From Mesorhizobium sp. (GTDB taxonomy: Bacteria > Pseudomonadota > Alphaproteobacteria > Rhizobiales > Rhizobiaceae), in NCBI GenBank assembly GCA_019635735.1, contig JAHBYX010000001.1, forward strand, positions 310,001 through 374,000: DNA of 64,000 bases, read 5' to 3'. The notes under the pieces are model-generated. The model was given only the letters and a program-made list of their open reading frames with translations. It was not told where the DNA came from and made no database searches. Shown one piece after another: positions 42,803 to 50,106 of the stretch. Both the position numbers and the translations under genes were made by a program. The stretch's first letter is position 1. Every line of letters starts with the position of its first letter.

Positions 42803-43262
42803 TTTCGAACTTGTTAGTGGGAAAGGAATCCACCCATTCTACCTTGACATGACAATCGATCAGATTGTTGAGGTCGCTGATGGGTGGAAAATTACAAGTA
42901 CCGAGCGTGATACTGCACTAGATGTATTGAAAATTACTCTCCGCTTCGGAAGTAAGCAGATGGAAATTGGTACTATTAACGTGCGCGCATCTGTTCCTGA
43001 GGCAAAGAGTCATTATCAATTATATGACATTTCGACACGCGACGCATTACTTTCAGATGGGAGATACGTTTCTAAAATGAAACGTAAGGATATTCTAAAT
43101 GATATATTGTTTGAATATCACATATTTCCAATTAATACAATTTCCTCAAACGATGAAGAGACTGCATCGTACGAGAGCAAGGATGGTTGCACATATATTC
43201 ATTTTTCTGAATCGGATAGACCGCTTTTACAGATTTCACGAGTTCCGCCTCTTGGGGATTGA
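42771..43262 (+). CDS. Probable immunity protein for the RHS toxin tip
   Basis: A 163-residue cytosolic protein, no signal peptide, AT-rich codon use unlike the host. ATG at 42771 has AAAGGAG six bases upstream and lies inside the last 32 bp of the toxin gene, the standard place and overlap for an immunity gene. The sequence is acidic at the start ([14 protein letters not shown]) and mixed alpha/beta; I do not recognise a named Imm family. Assignment rests on position, composition and size. Confidence 0.7.
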   Translation: MAEEEMVAPVSFELVSGKGIHPFYLDMTIDQIVEVADGWKITSTERDTALDVLKITLRFGSKQMEIGTINVRASVPEAKSHYQLYDISTRDALLSDGRYVSKMKRKDILNDILFEYHIFPINTISSNDEETASYESKDGCTYIHFSESDRPLLQISRVPPLGD

Positions 43263-43479
43263 TATATTTCAGTAGTATTATTTCATTACGCTTACAACAA
43301 GTCGAAAAGGCATTCGCAATCCACGAATGCTCGCCATCCTCATCGGCCAGCTTCCAGGTACGCGCAATGCGCACATGGACGTGAAGATCGTCAGATTTAA
43401 CGCTCTTTTTCCTCCTTCGCGACCATCTCTCGCCCGTCCGCTGACCGGAACCGTACTCGCCACAGACTCGCGTGGGCAA

Positions 43480-43806
43480 TCAAAGATGATTCTGCTCAAC
43501 TCGGCTTATTGCTCTCGTGGCTAAATTCGGTACTCCATAAACATCCTTGTATCCCTTCGCCTGCATCACCGCCTCATACGCTGCCCGTTTCAGCGCCAGG
43601 CTGGACAGTTTCGCCGTCGCCCGCCGTTTTGGGCTCGTGTTCTCACATTCGAGTGCGAAGAAGCGGTATCGCTTCTCGCCGTCCATCAGGTATTCGATTC
43701 CGCACAATGCGTCCGGCACAACATGGGTGCTCATCGCGGACGTGAGGCCCGGCAGGTCCTTGTTCGGATGGATGGTGACCGGAATGGCGAGCGGTTGCTT
43801 GGCCTT
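43480..43806 (-). pseudogene. Replication-relaxation-like protein remnant
   Basis: The frame reads AIPVTIHPNKDLPG, then VVPDALCGIEYLMDGEKRYR and FFALECENT, then LKRAAYEAVMQAKGYKDVYG and VPNL. This order (PDALxGIEY, YRFFALE, AAY, PNL) is that of replication-relaxation family proteins found on plasmids and elements. The N-terminal half is absent (the frame runs antisense through an RHS scrap) and the 3' end drifts. A broken mobile-element gene. Confidence 0.5.
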
Positions 43807-43847
43807 CCGAGTCCGCTCCGGCGACACGGCCGGACCTACACCACCAA

Positions 43848-43974
43848 CGGCGACCTCCTGTCGATCCCCGGCCACATCGCCTCGATCGAGTATGGAGCCG
43901 ACGGCCAGACGAAGCGCAGCGACTATGCGAACGGCGTCTACACCACCTTCACCTATTCGCCGACGCGGCGCTGA
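43848..43974 (+). pseudogene. RHS-repeat scrap, duplicate of part of the upstream RHS fragment
   Basis: Encodes TYTTNGDLLSIPGHIASIEY followed by GADGQTKRSDYANGVYTTFT and YSPTRR, ending in TGA. The stretch 43885-43973 is a nearly identical direct repeat of 40760-40848, about 3.1 kb upstream. The second palindromic element abuts its 3' end. Probably left from recombination between RHS loci. Confidence 0.65.
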
Positions 43975-43980
43975 CTGGCT

Positions 43981-44034
43981 GCCCGGGTCCCCGCTGCTTT
44001 GCAGCCCCCGGCGTTCGCCGGCCTGACCTGATGC
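43981..44034. repeat. Palindromic element, copy 2 (inverted, partial)
   Basis: The reverse complement of this stretch matches 41444-41498 over about 50 bp, sharing the hairpin CCGGCGAACGCCGG and the arms of the GCTGC/GCAGC hairpin followed by GGGGACCCGG. It sits directly after the RHS scrap, so both copies of the element are in RHS sequence. Confidence 0.65.
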
Positions 44035-44149
44035 CACCGCCATCCGGTCTGCCGCGCAAGGCGCGGAGCCGGCCGGTCACCCCATCCCGGCCCCAGGCCA
44101 GAGGAGATAGGGTCTCAGGTCAGAGGTGGAAGTATTATACGCGATCAAT

Positions 44150-44226
44150 TGGCGATCCCGGCAGGATTCGAACCTGCGACCATCGGCTTAGAAGGCCGGT
44201 GCTCTATCCAGCTGAGCTACGGGACC
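44150..44226 (-). tRNA. tRNA-Arg(TCT)
   Basis: 77 nt including an encoded CCA. Acceptor GGTCCCG pairs with CGGGATC, D-arm GCTCAGCTGGATAGAGC, anticodon loop CTTCTAA (anticodon TCT), T-arm GCAGGTTCGAATCCTGC. It reads AGA codons, rare in this GC-rich genome. The scrambled RHS region ends just downstream of it. Confidence 0.95.
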
Positions 44227-44238
44227 GCTGCGGGGACG

Positions 44239-44544
44239 TCAGTGCGTCCACGGCACCTTGCGGTCATAGCGGAAATTGTCCGAATAGGAAATCTGCCGGC
44301 GCTTGGCGTCCTTCGGCTCCTGCACGCGGTAGTCGATGCCGTGCTTCTCGGCATAGGCGATCGCCTCTTCCTTTGTCTCGAAGGTCAGGCGGATCTGGCT
44401 CTTCATGTCGCCGGAGGTGGTGTAGCCCATCAGCGGATCGATCTTGCGCGGCTGCTCGGGATCGAAATCGAGCACCCAATACCCGGTCTTGGCTTTGCCG
44501 GACTGCATCGCGGTCTTGGCAGGGCTGTAGATTCGCGCGGACAT
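44239..44544 (-). CDS. NDUFS4-family (ETC complex I) subunit
   Basis: A 101-residue protein matching the complex I accessory subunit NDUFS4: SARIYSPAKTAMQSGKAKT, WVLDFDP, PLMGYTTSGD, LTFETKEEAIAYAEKHGI and a basic end (DNFRYDRKVPWTH). It stabilises NADH dehydrogenase in alphaproteobacteria and mitochondria. ATG at 44544 chosen because homology starts there; an upstream ATG adds 19 unrelated residues. Flanked by tRNA-Arg and tRNA-Pro. Confidence 0.92.
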   Translation of the reverse strand: MSARIYSPAKTAMQSGKAKTGYWVLDFDPEQPRKIDPLMGYTTSGDMKSQIRLTFETKEEAIAYAEKHGIDYRVQEPKDAKRRQISYSDNFRYDRKVPWTH

Positions 44545-44652
44545 GGAGACCTCGTGTTCAGCGGACAGCCGCTGCATCGCGCAGAGCAGGCCTTCCGTCA
44601 AGAGCCGATGCCCTTGCCCTTGGCGGCACGATCAACTAGGGGAGTGGCCGAC

Positions 44653-44729
44653 CGGAGTGTAGCGCAGCCTGGTAGCGCACCTGATTTGGGATCAGGGGGT
44701 CGCAGGTTCGAGTCCTGCCACTCCGACCA
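44653..44729 (+). tRNA. tRNA-Pro(TGG), island attachment site
   Basis: 77 nt with encoded CCA: acceptor CGGAGTG/CACTCCG, anticodon loop TTTGGGA (anticodon TGG), T-arm GCAGGTTCGAGTCCTGC. Its 3' 49 bases plus one more recur at 55916-55965, so an integrative element used this gene and rebuilt it at attL. Confidence 0.95.
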
Positions 44730-44730
44730 T
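44681..44730 (+). repeat. attL (50-bp direct repeat, tRNA-Pro 3' end)
   Basis: Starts CTGATTTGGGATCAGG and ends CACTCCGACCAT; identical to 55916-55965 except GGTTCGAG here versus GGTTCAAG there. Confidence 0.92.
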
Positions 44731-45038
44731 CACTTAGCCCCGTTTTGGATTTTCTAATTTCGCTTCCGGGTAACACGACGGGTAACCAGCTGACGGCTAC
44801 CGGGTGCGGAGGCTGAAACTGAAAAGACCCGTTGCAGCGCCTTGGGTCCAAGTATTCACTTCCTCTTCGGCTTGTTGCGTCGGGTGGGTAGAGCACGCGT
44901 TGTTGAAACGCGCCTGCACAACGTCCTTGCCGGCGATCGCGTGCGCCGTCGCGCATGGGGCGGAGCTTGCCTTCAACGCCTCCTTGCTTCACCCTGAACA
45001 AGCGCGAAACTGTCGTTGGGCGAAACCAAGCCAATATC
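44731..45038. other. Left end of the island, non-coding
   Basis: 308 bp without a convincing gene. It holds the GGGTAAC pair (44768-44786) close to attL; the rest shows nothing recognisable. Confidence 0.5.
44768..44786 (+). repeat. Candidate integrase arm sites, left end
   Basis: GGGTAAC at 44768-44774 and again at 44780-44786, 12 bp apart, about 40 bp inside attL. The same heptamer occurs three times near the other end (55757-55801). Confidence 0.5.
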
Positions 45039-45893
45039 ATGCCGGTAGAACAAGTGAGCGGCGAGCCCAAGACGGGCGATCAGCGAGCTGCGTTCGCGCA
45101 CAATATTGTGCTGATTTCGCCTCTGCCCAGCGAGGAAGATCAGCTCTCGGCCAAAATGCTTCTTGCAGTTCCCGTTTCACTGCGAGACGGCCGGAAAATG
45201 TCGGTTTCCGTACTGGGCACACCGAACCGGATTGCGGGAATCGGGTGCACGCTACCTGACATCCGTGTGACGCCGGAGAAGGGGCCATGTTTCACGACCA
45301 TTGAATCGGGGTGGATCAATCGCGGCAGCGATCACATGTTGTCTGTGCTCCGCATGACGTTCGACCCAAATATCGACTACCTGCGATTCCCCCAAGGGAT
45401 CATGTCTTTCTCGTATTTCGATGAAAAGGACACGGCCGAGTTTAAAATGCGACTGGCCTTTAAAGGCTCAGGACCCCAGATAAACCCATCACTAGTCGAA
45501 AGCACCTTTAGGCTGACGGCAAATGGGCCGTTAGAAACGATTCTTGCCCTCCTAGCTGAAGGGATGAGTGAACGAATTCCCGAGCACTATCGCTTTTTGT
45601 CATTATACAAGGTGATTGAACTGGAAAACCCAACGACCTCCGCAGCTTTTCACGATCGGTTGCAGCCCGTCGTCAATGCCATGGGGACTACCTCAAAACT
45701 TGCGCGGAATTTGCTGCCAGCGTTACGCGTTCGCGTCGCTCATGCACTTGCAAAAGGAGCTGAGGCACCGGGATTAACTGCTCAAGATCGAGACTGCATC
45801 CACACCCTCATTCCAGCAATGATCAACGCAATATTCGACGATCTGGGGCCGGCACACGGAGTGAAGATTCAGCGCTCCGCACCGGGGGCGTAG
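45039..45893 (+). CDS. HEPN-motif protein of unknown function
   Basis: A 284-residue protein, no signal peptide. The N-terminal two thirds are mixed alpha/beta and unfamiliar. The C-terminal third is helical and contains R230-x4-H235 in PALRVRVAHALA, the catalytic-type motif of HEPN domains (compare the common LRNxIAH), followed by a helix IHTLIPAMINAIF. HEPN proteins are often RNases in toxin-antitoxin or antiphage systems, but many are inactive. ATG at 45039 has only a weak ribosome site; an earlier in-frame start at 44955 exists. First gene in the left arm of the island. Confidence 0.6.
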   Translation: MPVEQVSGEPKTGDQRAAFAHNIVLISPLPSEEDQLSAKMLLAVPVSLRDGRKMSVSVLGTPNRIAGIGCTLPDIRVTPEKGPCFTTIESGWINRGSDHMLSVLRMTFDPNIDYLRFPQGIMSFSYFDEKDTAEFKMRLAFKGSGPQINPSLVESTFRLTANGPLETILALLAEGMSERIPEHYRFLSLYKVIELENPTTSAAFHDRLQPVVNAMGTTSKLARNLLPALRVRVAHALAKGAEAPGLTAQDRDCIHTLIPAMINAIFDDLGPAHGVKIQRSAPGA

Positions 45894-46073
45894 GATCCCC
45901 CTATGGTCATCGAGATTGAGAAATCCGAGCGCTATTTCCGAGACCGCTAGCAAGACGGTCGCGAAGCCGCTCGATGAAATGCACTTGAGCGCCCTTGCGC
46001 AGATCTAGGTCCGTCGTCACGCTACGCCATCGACGCGATATGATCCGAAAAATAACCCCTTGGAAGCAATCGA

Positions 46074-46889
46074 GTGCAAAACCTTCCCGAAAAACTGGAT
46101 AGGATTCGGCGGCTCCACAATTCCGACCTATACGATCCCGCAGGGCGGGCGTTCATGCATGCATATGTCGCTTGCCTTTCTCCAGACGAGTTAATTGATG
46201 CGATCGAATTAACCCTCTGCGACCCGATAGCTATCCATCGTTCCGTGAGAGTCTGTCTATATCGGACATCTCAAACACACATCCTCCCGGCGCTAAGTGA
46301 CCTGCTTTCTCGGCTATTGGGTCGAGCTACGGACGCATCACTTCGGCCGAGGGTCGAGTCTTGCCTGTCGCATCTCTACCTAGCGTTTGACGCTCCCGAC
46401 CGGGCTCGCATTCTTGAGCGTTGGTTGGACAAGGCAACGGCGTCCTCTCGAGGACGTTGGCTGAAAGCAATCGATTCTGACCCTTTGCACTATTCAGACG
46501 CTGCAGTGATCGCATGCTGGGAGGCTTCCAGAGATCCGCGCGCGGCCAAGATCATTGTCAGACGTGCTCAGCCCGAGGCTGTCTCGCCTCTCTTACAGGA
46601 TTTTATCACAGCAGGGATCGAAGGCTGGATTATCGCAAGAGGTTTTATTAAAGCTGGATCCGCGTCTGATGTGGTGTGGGCGTCTCTCCGCGAAGCAAAT
46701 CCTGCCACGTATGCTTATCTCTGCGCGAAAGGCCTGCGAAGTCTGACAAGCAACGAGGCGGTCAGCATTATTCAGGATGCGCCCGAGAGCTATGAGGGAG
46801 GAAAGGCGCTCGCAATCTGGGCGGTCGGCCAATTGCGATTAGAGGATGCTCTTGACCAGATATGGCGCCAGCGGACGAAGCTCGACTAA
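46074..46889 (+). CDS. Helical (HEAT-like) protein of unknown function
   Basis: A 271-residue, almost wholly helical protein. Repeating units with leucine/alanine periodicity (for example SLRPRVESCLSHLYLAFDAP, then LERWLDKATASSRGRWLKAI and WEASRDPRAAKIIVRRAQ) suggest HEAT-type solenoid structure. I recognise no family. The start is GTG at 46074 with GGAAG upstream. It follows the HEPN-motif gene in the same direction after 180 bp and may act with it. Confidence 0.6.
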   Translation: MQNLPEKLDRIRRLHNSDLYDPAGRAFMHAYVACLSPDELIDAIELTLCDPIAIHRSVRVCLYRTSQTHILPALSDLLSRLLGRATDASLRPRVESCLSHLYLAFDAPDRARILERWLDKATASSRGRWLKAIDSDPLHYSDAAVIACWEASRDPRAAKIIVRRAQPEAVSPLLQDFITAGIEGWIIARGFIKAGSASDVVWASLREANPATYAYLCAKGLRSLTSNEAVSIIQDAPESYEGGKALAIWAVGQLRLEDALDQIWRQRTKLD

Positions 46890-46953
46890 GTTCAGTCCGC
46901 GCCTCACCCGGACCGGAAGCATCTAAGTTTACCTGAGGGCTTGCGATGCAGCA

Positions 46954-47607
46954 TTAGACGCGCCTGCCCGGGTAATCTCCTACGCTCAAAACCTCTGGGG
47001 CGACCGTGAATGGATCCGCGAGCTGCGTCTGTAGTGTGCGACCGCAGCAAAGTCCCATCCCGACATTTCGCCCGATCTGCTGGAGCCGCCAAGCAGCTGC
47101 GATCATGTGGCCGCCAGTGGTAAAAACATCATCCACAAATATGATCCGTCCTAATGGCAAAGATCCCAGTATCGTTAAGTCTGGAAAGAGCAGTGACGGG
47201 TTTCTGGAAGCAGCATTGGTGCTTTTTGGCAGCTCGACACGCCAACGGAGTATATCGGAGACTGCAACGCCGCTACCGCAAGCCTTTGCGATAGAATGAC
47301 ACATTTCTGCTGTACGGGGTCTCGATTTCGAGCCTAAAAAGGCCGATCTATTCGGTATGGGTATCAGGATCTTTGGGCCTTGCCCAATACTACGAATCAG
47401 TGGTGCTGCCCATTCGGCAAACCATTCCAAGGCACGATCTCTGTTATTGTCCTGAATCCTAACCTCTCTGCCGCCAAGCGTCACTGAACAATAGCCGTTT
47501 ATCGGCTTTCCTTTTACAGCTTTGACCAACATGGTCGCGTCATAGTCGACGCCACGCATCTTGTTCACGACCGCGGTTAGATATTGTGCTCGGAAATGAA
47601 CGTCCAT
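46954..47607 (-). CDS. Phosphoribosyltransferase-domain protein
   Basis: A 217-residue type I phosphoribosyltransferase-fold protein. The PRPP-binding loop is RIIFVDDVFTTGGHM at ~154-168, with a preceding KILIPIPNRSAF strand, as in ComF. Unlike ComF it has no N-terminal zinc-finger cysteines, and ~70 residues of unrelated sequence precede the domain. It starts on the base next to the end of the DprA-like gene, so the two are surely co-translated. Known links between DprA/ComF in transformation and between SLOG and PRTase domains in conflict systems both fit. Confidence 0.75.
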   Translation of the reverse strand: MDVHFRAQYLTAVVNKMRGVDYDATMLVKAVKGKPINGYCSVTLGGREVRIQDNNRDRALEWFAEWAAPLIRSIGQGPKILIPIPNRSAFLGSKSRPRTAEMCHSIAKACGSGVAVSDILRWRVELPKSTNAASRNPSLLFPDLTILGSLPLGRIIFVDDVFTTGGHMIAAAWRLQQIGRNVGMGLCCGRTLQTQLADPFTVAPEVLSVGDYPGRRV

Positions 47608-48366
47608 CTAGGTCCGCGGGCGATGAAGGACCCGGTCGGTGATATCGATCACTGAGCGCAACGGGACGCACTTTTCATACTTGAGAAATTTACGCGGCCA
47701 CTCCAGCAATGAATCCTCGAAAAGAGAATTCGCGATAAACAGCCATCGCCCTAAGTTCACGCACTCCACCGCTTGATGTAGAGTACCCGAAGTATCGGAC
47801 GCTTCGATGATGACGCTGGCGTCTGTGATTGCGGCCATAAGGCGGTTTCGCTTCGGGAAATCCGATGGAAAGGTCCGCTGTCCCGTACGAAATTGTGAAA
47901 TCAAGAGATGGTTCAACCATATTTCTTCTTGAATTCTTGCATTCTCAATTGGGTAGCATTTGTCTAGAGGGGTCCCGATCACCGCAACCGTGTGCCCACC
48001 CGCTTCAAGGGTCGCGGAATGGGCTTCAACATCGACGCCCTTAGCAAGACCGCTCGTGACCACTACTCCAGCGTACGCCAGCTCCTTCGAAATCCTTCTC
48101 GCGCGCGCCGCGCCTTCGGCAGATACATTTCGTGCTCCAATCACAGAGACGCATGCTCTGGAGAGAAGGGAAAGGTCGCCGGCATAGTAGATTTCCGTTT
48201 CCACATCTGGCTGGCCTCGGAACAGGTTGCCTTGCGCCGTGAGCGGCGTCCTACCGATCTTACTCAGGAGATCCGACAGGTAGATCGAACGGCGTGATAA
48301 CGGCGCACGATATCGCGCCGTCGTGACACTTTCCCTTGGAGACTGCGGCGATGGGCTCGGCAACAT
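47608..48366 (-). CDS. DprA/SMF-like (SLOG fold) protein
   Basis: A 252-residue protein with the DprA Rossmann core: ACVSVIGARNVSAEGAARA, GLAKGVDVEAHSATLEAGG, VIGTPLDKCYPIEN and FPKRNRLMAAITDASVIIEA, then GTLHQAVECVNLGR. The SAM and winged-helix domains of housekeeping DprA are absent or reduced, so it is a compact paralogue. DprA binds ssDNA and loads RecA; short SMF/SLOG proteins on islands are thought to sense or make nucleotides in defence. Pairs with the phosphoribosyltransferase immediately downstream. Confidence 0.82.
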   Translation of the reverse strand: MLPSPSPQSPRESVTTARYRAPLSRRSIYLSDLLSKIGRTPLTAQGNLFRGQPDVETEIYYAGDLSLLSRACVSVIGARNVSAEGAARARRISKELAYAGVVVTSGLAKGVDVEAHSATLEAGGHTVAVIGTPLDKCYPIENARIQEEIWLNHLLISQFRTGQRTFPSDFPKRNRLMAAITDASVIIEASDTSGTLHQAVECVNLGRWLFIANSLFEDSLLEWPRKFLKYEKCVPLRSVIDITDRVLHRPRT

Positions 48367-48450
48367 CTTCCCTTGTTCAATTGTGAGTCGAGGGAGTTTG
48401 ACGGCGAACTCTACACGTTCAAGACCTTTGCGCCAACAAACGGCCCACTG

Positions 48451-48633
48451 TCATGGGGTGCGCAGCAAGACTATGATAGCGCTTGCGCCTATGACTGCAA
48501 TTTGCGCCAGCCGATCGGCCACTCTGTTAGAAGTTGCAGACGCATTCCGACGTGCGGCGAGCACGGCCGATGCCACGCCGCTCAACGCGGTGATCGCCAC
48601 CGTCACCCAAAAGATCATTCGCATCTCGACCAT
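48451..48633 (-). CDS. Small membrane protein (60 aa)
   Basis: Opens with MVEMRMIFWVTVAITALSGV and has a second hydrophobic segment at the end (LAQIAVIGASAIIVLLRTP), with a basic loop between. ATG at 48633 has a near-perfect AAGGAGGAAGTC leader, better than any upstream codon. Unknown function; lies between the DprA pair and small hypothetical genes. Confidence 0.65.
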   Translation of the reverse strand: MVEMRMIFWVTVAITALSGVASAVLAARRNASATSNRVADRLAQIAVIGASAIIVLLRTP

Positions 48634-48809
48634 GACTTCCTCCTTTTCACAGGAAGGATGCCATCGCCGGAATAGGCGTGGATAAACCGGAAGCGGAAGC
48701 CGAGTAGTTCCCGGACGGCGGCGAAGATCGATCCACACCCATTGACGACTCAATCGGGATAGGAATAATTCCCTCGTTGCGGCGATCTTAGAACCACGAG
48801 GAGCTTCCC

Positions 48810-49031
48810 ATGGCCCGCCGCCGAACCATGACCACGATGTCCGAAGCTGATCGCGAGGAGTTCATTCGCACCGCCGTCGCCTTTCACGCCGCGTGCATCA
48901 AACCTGTGTCGAGCATGCGGACCGACGCGCCGGATTACCCTGTCATGCGCGACATGGCGTTGGCCGTCAGCGATGCGCTTGGGAAACTGACCGGCAATCC
49001 GACGCCGTGGCACACTCCCCGAACCTCGTAG
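48810..49031 (+). CDS. Small hypothetical protein (73 aa)
   Basis: A soluble protein starting MARRRTMTTMSEADREEFIR, with AFHAACIKPV and MRDMALAVSDALGKLTG; GAGGAG lies 7 bases before the ATG. No family recognised. Followed after 7 bp by a small membrane protein in the same direction. Confidence 0.55.
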   Translation: MARRRTMTTMSEADREEFIRTAVAFHAACIKPVSSMRTDAPDYPVMRDMALAVSDALGKLTGNPTPWHTPRTS

Positions 49032-49038
49032 AGCTGGG

Positions 49039-49173
49039 ATGTCGCCCGCTCTCTTTTCGCTCGTCGTTATTGTAGTGTCAGGCTTTGCGCTCTGGCACCG
49101 TTCCACCGTGGGCTGGATTGTCGCCGCCGTCGCAAATGCTGCGGCGGCATGGCTCCTTTGGCGCGGATACTGA
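49039..49173 (+). CDS. Very small membrane protein (44 aa)
   Basis: ATG at 49039 encodes two short hydrophobic segments (SPALFSLVVIVVSGFALW and VGWIVAAVANAAAAWLLW) separated by HRST. The stop at 49171 is followed 5 bp later by the end of a convergent gene. A holin-like size and layout is possible, but that is a guess. Confidence 0.45.
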   Translation: MSPALFSLVVIVVSGFALWHRSTVGWIVAAVANAAAAWLLWRGY

Positions 49174-49177
49174 TCAA

Positions 49178-49492
49178 TCATTTCGAAATGCGGTCGCTCA
49201 GAACCATCGCCAGTCGCGATGCTCGATCAATTTCGCGACACAAGGCGAGAACATAAGCGCGGTCACCGTCCAGTTCTGAGATCTCAGACTGCGCAACCGC
49301 CAGCGTTCTCTTCAAATCGCGGACCCGCGTCCGGCACATTGCAAAATCGGCGATAGAACCGGCAACTGTAGCCGAAATCGGCAATCCGGCCACCTTCCGC
49401 TCCTCGATCACCTGCTTGAAGATCAGCTTTTCCGCCCTGTTCAGCCAGCGTGGGGGTGGGGAATTATCCGGTTTGAGAGTGGTTTTCGACAT
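49178..49492 (-). CDS. Small phage-type protein, possibly P27-like terminase small subunit
   Basis: A 104-residue helical protein. PPPRWLNRAEKLIFKQVIEE, followed by the LPISATVAGSIADFAMCRTR helix and a long coiled region, recalls the small terminase P27 pattern (a first helix with W/L, then a helix beginning with D/T and ending in R). Similarity is weak. It is the last gene of the leftward phage-type cluster. ATG at 49492; an in-frame TTG two codons upstream exists. Confidence 0.5.
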   Translation of the reverse strand: MSKTTLKPDNSPPPRWLNRAEKLIFKQVIEERKVAGLPISATVAGSIADFAMCRTRVRDLKRTLAVAQSEISELDGDRAYVLALCREIDRASRLAMVLSDRISK

Positions 49493-49698
49493 CGGCAAGA
49501 TCCGAACTGATTCCGAAAATTGAGGTCGGCGCTAAAAAAAACGCATACATGAGGCTGAGTGCGGTCACGACGCGGTTTCGCTCGGCAGATTTTGACCACC
49601 CCCCCGGTTTGGATCGTGGCGGCCGCCTCGGCCGCGCCTGACCGGTGCGACCGCCACTGGCGACGAGACAGGAGGGCGAGGCTCGTCGCAACTCTCAA

Positions 49699-49926
49699 TC
49701 ACTGGACAAGATGCGCCGCGGCGTCAGGATCGATCGCGAAGAGACGGCTCGTCTTCATGATCTCTTCGCGTGCCGCATCCATCTCGTCACGCTGGAGCGC
49801 GATCATGGCGGCGACCTCCTCGGGCGTTCCGCCGAGCTGGCGGATGACGTTTGCAGTTTCCTGCAGGCGGCCTTCGAACAGCCCTGTCAGATACAGGTCG
49901 AGCTCGTACTCGTTCTTAAAGCGCAT
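49699..49926 (-). CDS. Small hypothetical phage-type protein (75 aa)
   Basis: Starts MRFKNEYELDLYLTGLFEGR and continues with RQLGGTPEEVAAMIALQRDE and a C-terminal amphipathic helix. AAGGAG lies 8 bases upstream. It overlaps the end of the next upstream gene by 11 bp. Unknown; in the capsid operon. Confidence 0.65.
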   Translation of the reverse strand: MRFKNEYELDLYLTGLFEGRLQETANVIRQLGGTPEEVAAMIALQRDEMDAAREEIMKTSRLFAIDPDAAAHLVQ

Positions 49927-50098
49927 TGTTGTCACTCCTTCCGGCGGCGACACGGACTCGCGGATGTGCCTTCGCCTCGCGGACGGTCGCCTCGAGCTTG
50001 TCGAGCCGTTCGATGATCGGGCGAAGTTCGCGGTCAACGAATTCACGCATCACGACGGCGATGCCTTTCATCAGTTCTGAGGTTTCTTCGATCGTCAT
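49916..50098 (-). CDS. Small hypothetical coiled-coil protein (60 aa)
   Basis: MTIEETSELMKGIAVVMREF then DRELRPIIERLDKLEATVRE, a predicted coiled coil, with a basic end. GAGGTG upstream of ATG 50098, which lies 8 bp after the capsid stop. Co-translated with its downstream neighbour (11-bp overlap). Unknown function. Confidence 0.6.
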   Translation of the reverse strand: MTIEETSELMKGIAVVMREFVDRELRPIIERLDKLEATVREAKAHPRVRVAAGRSDNNAL

Positions 50099-50106
50099 GA
50101 CGCACC

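Larger units (their letters stand above)
43263..44149. other. Scrambled accessory stretch between immunity gene and tRNA-Arg
   Basis: 887 bp with no intact gene. It starts AT-rich (43263-43500, no recognisable coding in either strand), then holds the replication-relaxation remnant, the RHS scrap, the palindromic element copy 2, and ~115 bp of unassigned sequence before tRNA-Arg. Confidence 0.6.

Noticed and set aside
45903..45950. Short ORF of 15 codons between the HEPN-motif gene and the next gene
   Set aside because: Too short and without a ribosome site; nothing supports translation.
49464..49691. 75-codon minus-strand frame between two phage-type genes
   Set aside because: Overlaps the start of the better-supported gene at 49178-49492, has no good ribosome site and an Arg/Ser/Pro-rich shadow-like first half.
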